Source: Sphingomonadales bacterium
GTDB lineage: Bacteria > Pseudomonadota > Alphaproteobacteria > Sphingomonadales > Sphingomonadaceae
Assembly (NCBI GenBank): GCA_027486415.1
Contig: JAIXPC010000002.1
Location: forward strand, 248,001 to 312,000
Direction: 5' to 3'
Length of the DNA: 64,000 bases
Part shown: positions 9,150-15,502 of the stretch, piece after piece
Numbering within the stretch: the stretch's first letter is position 1
How the letters are laid out: each line of letters opens with the position of its first letter
Notes under the pieces: model-generated
Databases searched by the model: none
Told to the model about the DNA's origin: nothing
What the model saw: the letters and a program-made list of their open reading frames with translations, nothing else
Translations under genes and position numbers: made by a program

Positions 9150-10360
9150 TTGATGCCGTGGCCCCGCCGCTGCTGGATGTGAAGGCCGACTTCCCCGGCC
9201 TGGCCGGCGATTGGGCCTATCTCGACACGGCGGCGACGGCGCAGAAGCCAAGGTGCGTGATCGACGCCATCGCGCGCTGCTATGGCCCGGATTACGCCAC
9301 CGTGCATCGCGGCGTCTATGAACGCTCCGCCACGATGACGCTGCGCTTTGAAGAAGCGCGCGCCACGGTCGCCCGCTTCATCGGCGCTGGCAGCCCGGAC
9401 GAAGTGGTGTTCGTGCGCGGCGCCACCGAAGGCATCAATCTCGTCGCGCAAAGCTGGGGCCAGCGCCTGAACGCCGGAGACCGCATCCTCATCTCCGCGC
9501 TGGAGCATCACAGCAACATCGTGCCGTGGCAGATGCTGTGCGAACGGACGGGCGCCCACCTCGACGTCGCCCCGCTCACCGCCGACCAGCGCATTGATGA
9601 AGACGCCCTGATCGCCATGATCGGCCCGCAGACGAAGCTGGTCAGCATCGCCCATGTTTCCAACGTGCTGGGCGGGGTGGCCGATGTGCGCCGCATTGCC
9701 GATGCCGCCCATGCCGCCGGCGCGCTGATCCTTGTCGATGGCTGCCAGGCCGCGCCGCGTCTCGCGTTCGACATGGCGGCGCTGGATTGCGATTTCTACG
9801 TCTTTTCCGGCCACAAGCTCTATGGCCCGACCGGCATTGGCGTGCTGTGGGCGCGCCGCGCGATCCTGGAATCGATGCCGCCGTGGCAGGGCGGCGGCGC
9901 CATGATCGAAAGCGTGACCTTCGAAGGCACCACCTACGCCCCGCCACCGGGCCGTTTCGAAGCCGGCACCCCCCATATCGAAGGCGTCATCGGTCTCGCT
10001 GCCGCCATCGATTATGTGACTGGCATCGGTCTGGATCGCATCCACGCGCACGAGGCCGCGCTGGTCGCCCGCGCCCGGTCGGCGCTGTCGCAGATCAACA
10101 GCATCACGCTTTATGGCCCGGAGGATTCCGCCGGCATATTGAGTTTTTCGATGACGGGGGTGCATCCCCACGACATCGGCACCATATTGGACGAAGCGGG
10201 CGTGGCGATCCGCGCCGGGCACCATTGCGCTCAGCCGCTGATGGGCCTGCTGGGCGTGCCCGCCACCGCCCGCGCCAGTTTCGGAATCTACAACACCACG
10301 GCGGATGTCGATCGGCTGGTCGCCGGCCTCACCCGCGTCAGCCGCATCTTTGGGATCTGA
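9146..10360 (+). CDS. sufS: Cysteine desulfurase SufS
   Basis: 404 residues from the GTG at 9146, overlapping the sufD stop (GTGA); no in-frame ATG offers a better start. It is a PLP-dependent class V aminotransferase-fold enzyme that takes sulfur from cysteine for cluster assembly. The PLP lysine lies in FSGHKLYGPTGIGVLW, the PLP-binding Asp in LILVDGCQAAP and the catalytic cysteine in RAGHHCAQPLMGLLG. The N-terminus (FPGLAGDWAYLDTAATAQKP) is typical of SufS rather than IscS. sufT follows after 2 nt. Confidence 0.96.
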   Translation: MIDAVAPPLLDVKADFPGLAGDWAYLDTAATAQKPRCVIDAIARCYGPDYATVHRGVYERSATMTLRFEEARATVARFIGAGSPDEVVFVRGATEGINLVAQSWGQRLNAGDRILISALEHHSNIVPWQMLCERTGAHLDVAPLTADQRIDEDALIAMIGPQTKLVSIAHVSNVLGGVADVRRIADAAHAAGALILVDGCQAAPRLAFDMAALDCDFYVFSGHKLYGPTGIGVLWARRAILESMPPWQGGGAMIESVTFEGTTYAPPPGRFEAGTPHIEGVIGLAAAIDYVTGIGLDRIHAHEAALVARARSALSQINSITLYGPEDSAGILSFSMTGVHPHDIGTILDEAGVAIRAGHHCAQPLMGLLGVPATARASFGIYNTTADVDRLVAGLTRVSRIFGI

Positions 10361-10362
10361 CC

Positions 10363-10827
10363 ATGACCGAAAAGGCCTTCGAGGTGGAAGAAGTCAGCGA
10401 AGCCAAGCCGGTGGCCAAGGCGCCGCCGCTGCGTGCCGTGGCGGAAGCGGCCGCCGAGCCGCACACGCCAGATTATCTTGATGGCTTCCTGAAGCAGAAG
10501 CCCGAACCGGTTGCTGCCGACAGCGAGACCGCGCTGGTGGACGACGTGGTGGCGGCGCTGCGCCAGATCCACGACCCCGAAATCCCGGTCAACATCTACG
10601 ACCTCGGCCTCATCTACAATGTCGAGATCGACAATGGCCACGCCACCATCACCATGACGCTGACGACGCCGCACTGCCCGGTGGCGGAATCGATGCCCGG
10701 CGAAGTGGAAATTCGCGTCTGCGCCGTGCCCGGCATCCAGAGCTGCGACGTCAATCTGGTGTGGGACCCGGCCTGGGATCCGGGCAAGATGAGCGACGAA
10801 GCCCGGCTGGAAATGGGAATGTTGTGA
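10363..10827 (+). CDS. sufT: SUF-associated DUF59/MIP18 family protein SufT
   Basis: 154 residues. An N-terminal extension of about 50 residues, rich in Ala, Pro and Glu, precedes the DUF59 domain: VAALRQIHDPEIPVNIYDLG, then TMTLTTPHCPVAESMPGEVE with the conserved cysteine, and VNLVWDPAWDPGKMSDEARL at the end. Proteins of this family support Fe-S cluster maturation or delivery. Its place between sufS and sufA, with a 1-nt overlap into sufA, agrees. Confidence 0.93.
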   Translation: MTEKAFEVEEVSEAKPVAKAPPLRAVAEAAAEPHTPDYLDGFLKQKPEPVAADSETALVDDVVAALRQIHDPEIPVNIYDLGLIYNVEIDNGHATITMTLTTPHCPVAESMPGEVEIRVCAVPGIQSCDVNLVWDPAWDPGKMSDEARLEMGML

Positions 10828-11189
10828 TGGAAACCACCACGCTCACGCGCCGCCCGCGCCCCGCGCCCCTGATCGTGACGGAAGGCGCATCGAACCGCAT
10901 CGCCACCATCCTCGCCGCCGCGCCTGCCGATGCCGTGGGCGTGCGGCTTTCAACCCCGCGCCGCGGCTGTTCGGGCCTCGCCTATGATCTGGCCTATGTC
11001 ACCGAAGACAAGCCGGGTGACGAGCGCATCGACACCGCCGGCGGCACCCTGTTCGTCGACGGCGGCAGCCTGATGTACCTGATCGGCAGCACGATGGACT
11101 GGCGCGAGGATGATTTCACCGCCGGTTTCGTGTTCAACAACCCCAACGCCAAGGGCAGCTGCGGCTGCGGCGAGAGCTTCACCGTCTGA
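10827..11189 (+). CDS. sufA: A-type Fe-S carrier protein (SufA/IscA-like)
   Basis: 120 residues. The three conserved cysteines of A-type carriers are present: RRGCSGLAYDL and the pair in KGSCGCGESF near the C-terminus. They hold an iron or Fe-S cluster for transfer to target proteins. The start overlaps the sufT stop by one base, and this is the last gene of the SUF operon; a 62-nt gap follows. Membership in the SufA rather than ErpA branch is inferred from the operon context. Confidence 0.92.
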   Translation: METTTLTRRPRPAPLIVTEGASNRIATILAAAPADAVGVRLSTPRRGCSGLAYDLAYVTEDKPGDERIDTAGGTLFVDGGSLMYLIGSTMDWREDDFTAGFVFNNPNAKGSCGCGESFTV

Positions 11190-11251
11190 ACTCACGCCGC
11201 CGCGACATCGCCGCACCTGCCGATTGCCGGGCAAGCCGCTATCCGGCGGCG

Positions 11252-12460
11252 ATGCGTTTTCCCACCACCCGTGATGCCGCGCTGGCCCGCCTTCGCGATT
11301 TCGTGCCGCTGGCCGGCCGTGCCTATGCCGCGCGCCGCAATCATGATGGCGGGCCGGATGGCAAGGCCACGACCTCCCTGCTCTCCCCCGCCATCCGCCG
11401 CCGGCTGGTAAGCGAGGCCGAAGTCGCCGCTGCCGCCATCGCCGCCCACGGCTTTGGCGGGGCAGAAAAGTTCGTGCAGGAAGTGTGCTGGCGCACCTAT
11501 TGGGTTGGCTGGCTGCAGCAGCGCCCTGAAATCTGGACGCGCTGGCAGGCCGACGTGATCCGCATGGAAGCGATGCTGGCCGAGGACGGCAAGTGGCAGC
11601 GCCGCTATGCCCAGGCGCTCGCCGGCACCACCGGGATCGACTGTTTCGATGCCTGGGTGCACGAGCTGATCGAGACGGGCTGGCTGCACAATCACGTGCG
11701 GATGAGCTTTGCCAGCATCTGGTGCTTCACCCTGCGCCTGCCGTGGCAGCTGGGTGCCGCCTTTTTCTACAAGCATCTGCTTGATGCCTGCCCGGCGTCG
11801 AACACGCTGGGCTGGCGCTGGGTCGTCGGCCTGCAGACGGCGGGCAAGACGTATCTGGCGCGCGCCGATCTGATCCGCGACCTGTCGGGCGGGCGCTTTG
11901 CCGTCAATGCGCCGCTGGCCAGCGAAGCCCCGCCGTGGCCAGCCGATATCATTCCCCCGCCGATTTCGCCGGCCCCGGTGCTCCAGGCCGACGCGCAGGC
12001 CCGCACCGGGCTGTTCGTCACCACCGAGGACACCAGTCTCGAAACCCTCGCGCTGCCGGGCCAGATCGTCGCCGTTGCCGCCACGCCCGATATCGGCGGC
12101 ACCCCCGCCCCGTTGAAGCATCGCGTTGCCATGGCCATGCTCGCCGACGGGCTTGATCGCGCCGCCAACCGCTTCGGCCTTGATCCGGAGCGCGTGGATG
12201 CCACCTTCGGCGTGGATGCCATGCGCGACTGGGCCGCCCGCCACCGCCTCACCCAGATCATCACCGCCGATGCGCCGCTGGGCCCGGTGAAGGACAGGCT
12301 GGACGTGCTGGCCCCGGCGCTCGCCGCCGATGGTGTGCGCCTTGTCCGCCTGCGCCGGGCATGGGACGATGTGGCCTGGCCCCACGCGAAAAAGGGCTTC
12401 TTCCCGTTCAAGGCCGCCATCCCGAAACTGCTGGCGCTGCCCCCCACTGCGCTGGCATGA
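11252..12460 (+). CDS. Photolyase/cryptochrome-like FAD protein with swapped domains
   Basis: 402 residues. The first ~230 residues resemble the FAD-binding helical domain of photolyases: VQEVCWRTYWVGWLQQRPEI, FDAWVHELIETGWLHNHVRM (about residues 131-150, family form MHNRxRM), and SNTLGWRWVVGLQTAGKTYL. In photolyases this domain is C-terminal, after an alpha/beta antenna domain. Here the alpha/beta-like part comes second (about residues 250-400, ending in FFPFKAAIPKLLAL, which recalls the end of the antenna domain). No normal N-terminal antenna domain exists upstream; only 62 nt separate it from sufA. It may repair DNA or sense light. A lipoprotein gene follows after 7 nt. Confidence 0.7.
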   Translation: MRFPTTRDAALARLRDFVPLAGRAYAARRNHDGGPDGKATTSLLSPAIRRRLVSEAEVAAAAIAAHGFGGAEKFVQEVCWRTYWVGWLQQRPEIWTRWQADVIRMEAMLAEDGKWQRRYAQALAGTTGIDCFDAWVHELIETGWLHNHVRMSFASIWCFTLRLPWQLGAAFFYKHLLDACPASNTLGWRWVVGLQTAGKTYLARADLIRDLSGGRFAVNAPLASEAPPWPADIIPPPISPAPVLQADAQARTGLFVTTEDTSLETLALPGQIVAVAATPDIGGTPAPLKHRVAMAMLADGLDRAANRFGLDPERVDATFGVDAMRDWAARHRLTQIITADAPLGPVKDRLDVLAPALAADGVRLVRLRRAWDDVAWPHAKKGFFPFKAAIPKLLALPPTALA

Positions 12461-12467
12461 AGGGGCC

Positions 12468-12707
12468 ATGATCCGTCCCCTCATCCTCCTCGCCCTGCCG
12501 CTCCTGCTTGGCGGCTGTCTCGTCAGCGCCGCCAAGACCATCGTCACCGCCCCGATCAAGGCCGGCGAAGCGATCTACGACGCCTCCACCGAAAGCCAGG
12601 AAGAGGCCGACCTCAAACGCGGCCGCGCCGCCCGCAAGGCGGAGGAACAGGCGACACGCGACGCCCGCCGCGCCGAACGCGAACGCCGCGAGGCTGAGCC
12701 GCGCTGA
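12468..12707 (+). CDS. Small predicted lipoprotein with charged helical tail
   Basis: 79 residues. The signal MIRPLILLALPLLLGGC ends in the lipobox LGGC. After VSAAKTIVTAPIKAGEAIYD the protein becomes a highly charged helix rich in Arg, Glu and Ala up to the stop. Short lipoproteins of this type are common in sphingomonads, with no known function. It follows the photolyase-like gene by 7 nt and has its own ribosome-binding site, AGGGG. Confidence 0.8.
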   Translation: MIRPLILLALPLLLGGCLVSAAKTIVTAPIKAGEAIYDASTESQEEADLKRGRAARKAEEQATRDARRAERERREAEPR

Positions 12708-12750
12708 TCCCCGCTTGCAGCGCACGGGCAGAGCGTCCACGGTGCCGGCC

Positions 12751-14073
12751 ATGGGGGAACAGCGCCAGATCGCGGGCCATCCGGCGGGCCTGACCATCGT
12801 CACCATTGCGGAGGCGTTGCAGGCCGCCGGCATCTACGGCGTGCAGGCGCTGCTGATCCTCTACATGGCGAATTTCCTGTTCACGCCCGACCAGCTGGCC
12901 AGCGTCGGCGGTTTCGGCGCGTGGCGCGACCTGCTGGAATCGCTGTTCGGCCCGATGAGCCTGCAGGCGCTCGCCACCCAGACGATGGGGCTTTATCTCG
13001 GCCTGTTCTTCCTCACGCCGCTGCTGGGTGGCTGGATCGGCGATCGCCATTGGGGGCCGCGCCTCACCTGCATCATTGCCGCCGTGCTGGCCACCGCCGG
13101 CATGGTGATGGTTGTGATCCCCGCTACCTTTCTGCCCGGCCTGCTGGTCGCGGCCTTTGGGGCGGGTGCCTTGCGCTGCAATCTCAACGCCCAGACCGGC
13201 CATCTCTATGCCCGCGACGATGGTCGCCGCGATGCCGCCTTCTCCATCCTTGCCGGCGGGCTCAACACCGGCGCCTTCCTCGGCCCGCTGCTGCTGGGGA
13301 TGCTGGGGGAACGCGTGAACTGGCAATATGGCCTTGCGGCCGCCTGTGGCTGCATGGCGCTGGCCGCCATCGTGCTGCTGATCGGCAACGGCCTGATGCC
13401 GCCCGACACGCCGCCCGAAACCCGCAAGGCGGCGCGCCTGCAACCGGGGGACGGCCGCATCATCGCCGCGCTGGTGGGCGTGATGCTGATCAGCAGCCTG
13501 TTCTGGCTGGCACAAAGCCAGGTGTGGAACGTCTATGCGCTGTGGGGGCGCGACCATCTCGATCGGATGTTGTGGGGGTTCGAGGTGCCGGTGACCTGGC
13601 TGCAGGCGTTCGACAGCCTCGCCCCCATCCTGGCCGTGCCGCCGGTGCTGGCGCTTTGGAAACGTCAGGCCGCACGCGGGCGCGAGCCGAAGGAGCTGGG
13701 CAAGATCGGCATCGGCATGGCGCTGATGGGCATCGCCTTCCTGTGGCTGGCGGCCGGCAGCGGCGCGGACAAGACTCCAATCCTGTGGGTGGTGGCCTTC
13801 CACCTCGTGCTCAACATCGGCTGGCTCTACCAGGTGCCGACGGTGAACGCGCTGTTCTCCCGCACCGCGCCCGTTGCCATCACCGGCGTCATGCTGGGCG
13901 CGGTGTCGTTCAGCGTCTTCATCGGCAGCACCCTTTCAGGCTGGCTCGGGCGCTTTTACGAAACGATGGACGTGCAGGCCTTCTGGCTGCTCCACGCCGC
14001 CTTTCCGCTGGCCGGTGCGGCAGTGATGTCGGCAGTGCGCGGACGATTGGCGCGGGTGCTCAATCTGACATGA
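12751..14073 (+). CDS. POT/PTR family peptide transporter (MFS)
   Basis: 440 residues with about 12 membrane helices. The start of the first helix (TIVTIAEALQAAGIYGVQAL) resembles the POT family ExxER region, but here it reads EALQA, so the usual ERFxxYG motif is altered. Further family features are GLFFLTPLLGGWIGDRHWGP (cytoplasmic loop 2-3) and the helix 4-5 region GAGALRCNLNAQTGHLY. Proton-driven di- and tripeptide uptake is the family function; the changed first motif leaves doubt about coupling. A GTG at 12742 in the same frame is an alternative start. Confidence 0.8.
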   Translation: MGEQRQIAGHPAGLTIVTIAEALQAAGIYGVQALLILYMANFLFTPDQLASVGGFGAWRDLLESLFGPMSLQALATQTMGLYLGLFFLTPLLGGWIGDRHWGPRLTCIIAAVLATAGMVMVVIPATFLPGLLVAAFGAGALRCNLNAQTGHLYARDDGRRDAAFSILAGGLNTGAFLGPLLLGMLGERVNWQYGLAAACGCMALAAIVLLIGNGLMPPDTPPETRKAARLQPGDGRIIAALVGVMLISSLFWLAQSQVWNVYALWGRDHLDRMLWGFEVPVTWLQAFDSLAPILAVPPVLALWKRQAARGREPKELGKIGIGMALMGIAFLWLAAGSGADKTPILWVVAFHLVLNIGWLYQVPTVNALFSRTAPVAITGVMLGAVSFSVFIGSTLSGWLGRFYETMDVQAFWLLHAAFPLAGAAVMSAVRGRLARVLNLT

Positions 14074-14075
14074 AA

Positions 14076-14103
14076 GATCCCGCGCCGTTGCCAGCGCGGG
14101 ATC
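14076..14103. terminator. Stem-loop between convergent genes
   Basis: GATCCCGCGC (14076-14085) pairs perfectly with GCGCGGGATC (14094-14103) across an 8-nt loop. It begins 2 nt after the stop of the POT transporter and lies before the end of the oppositely oriented PEP-CTERM gene. There is no long T run on either side, so termination may be weak or Rho-assisted. Confidence 0.6.
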
Positions 14104-14122
14104 GTTCCCATCAGCGTGTCTG

Positions 14123-14803
14123 TCAGGCGGCGATCGTCTTGCGGCGGCGCGCCGACAGGCCGACCAGGGCAAAGCCGGCCAGAAGCATGGCCCAGGTGGA
14201 CGGTTCCGGCACGGCAGCGCCCAGAACGTCGAGTTCGCGATAGCCGGCATAGCCGAACTGCAGATTGCCGCCGAAATCGAACTTCACCGCAACCACGCCG
14301 CCGCCCAGATAACCCGACGAGCGCGAGATGCTGGCCAGCGTGTTGATGTTGCCGCCGCCGGTGGCGTTGTTGAACACGGTGGCAATCGGCACGAAGGTCG
14401 TCGGGGCGCCATCATAGGCGAATGACACCGTGTAGGACTGGCCGCCACGGAACGCGTCCCAGCCGGCATAGCTGTTGATCCGCACCACGTTCATCGGGCC
14501 GGTCAGCGTGTAGATGATGCTGTTGGAGCCATCGGCGGTGGCGGCGTCCAGACCGGGGTTGCCGGTCACCACGCTGCCCAGGGCGCCAAACTGGCCGTTG
14601 TTCAGCGCCGGAAGACCCTGTTCGCCTTCCCGGCTGAAGCTGCCGGTGGACTGGACGCTGGCCAGGCTGGTCTGCAGCAGATCGCTGTTCGACACGGCAA
14701 AGACGTTGTTCTGCGTGGTGTTGCTGACCACCACGACCGCATGGGCGGCAGGGGCGCCGAAGGCGGCGGCGGCGATCAGGGCAAGCTTCGCGAAACGGGT
14801 CAT
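14123..14803 (-). CDS. PEP-CTERM sorting domain protein
   Basis: 226 residues. It has a signal peptide (MTRFAKLALIAAAAFGAPAAHA), a beta-rich exported domain with much Asn, Gly, Ser and Thr, and at the C-terminus the PEP-CTERM tag: VPEPSTW, a hydrophobic helix (AMLLAGFALVGLS) and ARRRK. Exosortase cuts at this tag and the protein is then released or anchored at the surface, usually linked to exopolysaccharide. The exosortase gene is not in the window. A sigma-54 promoter sequence lies directly upstream. Confidence 0.92.
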   Translation of the reverse strand: MTRFAKLALIAAAAFGAPAAHAVVVVSNTTQNNVFAVSNSDLLQTSLASVQSTGSFSREGEQGLPALNNGQFGALGSVVTGNPGLDAATADGSNSIIYTLTGPMNVVRINSYAGWDAFRGGQSYTVSFAYDGAPTTFVPIATVFNNATGGGNINTLASISRSSGYLGGGVVAVKFDFGGNLQFGYAGYRELDVLGAAVPEPSTWAMLLAGFALVGLSARRRKTIAA

Positions 14804-14836
14804 GACACTCCAACCTCAGACATTGCCGAAGAGCCA

Positions 14837-14852
14837 AGCAAGGAGCGTGCCA
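14837..14852 (-). promoter_or_regulatory. Sigma-54 (RpoN) promoter of the PEP-CTERM gene
   Basis: Read on the minus strand the sequence is TGGCACGCTCCTTGCT, an exact match to the core sigma-54 consensus TGGCACG-N4-TTGC[A/T]. It ends 33 nt before the start codon, leaving a leader of roughly 20 nt. PEP-CTERM genes in other bacteria are known to be driven by RpoN with the PrsK/PrsR two-component pair. Confidence 0.75.
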
Positions 14853-14901
14853 GAATCGCACACGAATGATTGCAGTCGCTTGTGGGCCTGGCTGGCCGGA
14901 A

Positions 14902-14964
14902 ACTGTCAGATTTCCCGACAGTCTGGGGGGCAGACGAAGGCCCGCCGCCGGCCTCAGTCGTCTG
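14902..14964 (-). terminator. Two stem-loops after the SixA-like gene
   Basis: CAGACGA (14931-14937) pairs with TCGTCTG (14958-14964), with AGGCC/GGCCT pairing inside; this hairpin overlaps the end of the phosphatase gene. A second one, ACTGTC/GACAGT (14902-14922), is followed on the minus strand by a short TTCC. They may end the helicase-phosphatase transcript. No long T run is present. Confidence 0.4.
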
Positions 14965-15502
14965 GGCCGAGACTGGGATCGAGATCGCGCGGGCGGATGA
15001 AGCGCGTCAGCTCCGCCCGGCCGCCGTCGATCTGCGCCCAGCGGTCGATGGCGATGTCCAGCCGCGCCAGCGTGGCGGTGGGATATTTCAGCTCCGCCTC
15101 GGCCCTGAGCGCGCCGCCCGGCGGCACCAGTTCCAGCAGCAGATCTTCCAGCCCCGGATTGTGGCCGACCAGCATGGCGTCGGTGAAATCGTCGGAAAAG
15201 CCGGCGCACAATTCGATCAGCGTCGCCGACGACGACAGGTAGATGCGCTGTTCATAGACCGGCGCCAGCGGCCGGTTCATGCCGGCTTCCAGCCCTTCGA
15301 TGGTCTGGCGCACGCGCACCGCGGGGGAGGCAAATACCAGCCCGAAATCCGGCATGTCGCCGCGCCGCATGGCCGCGCCCAGCCACTGGCCCACCTTCAT
15401 CGCCGCGCGCCGGCCGCGATCGTTCAGCGGGCGATCGAAATCGCGCAGCAGCGGATCGTCATAGCCGGACTTGGCGTGGCGCAGCAGGGTGAGCGTCTTC
15501 AT
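14954..15502 (-). CDS. SixA-like histidine phosphatase
   Basis: 182 residues of the histidine phosphatase (phosphoglycerate mutase-like) fold. The catalytic RHG-type motif is at the N-terminus, TLLRHAKSGYDDPLLRDFDR, and the second catalytic histidine is in DAMLVGHNPGLEDLL, the layout of SixA phosphohistidine phosphatases. The target could be a phosphohistidine on a signalling protein or a small molecule. It overlaps the helicase gene upstream by 4 nt (ATGA), so the two are probably translated together. Confidence 0.85.
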   Translation of the reverse strand: MKTLTLLRHAKSGYDDPLLRDFDRPLNDRGRRAAMKVGQWLGAAMRRGDMPDFGLVFASPAVRVRQTIEGLEAGMNRPLAPVYEQRIYLSSSATLIELCAGFSDDFTDAMLVGHNPGLEDLLLELVPPGGALRAEAELKYPTATLARLDIAIDRWAQIDGGRAELTRFIRPRDLDPSLGPDD

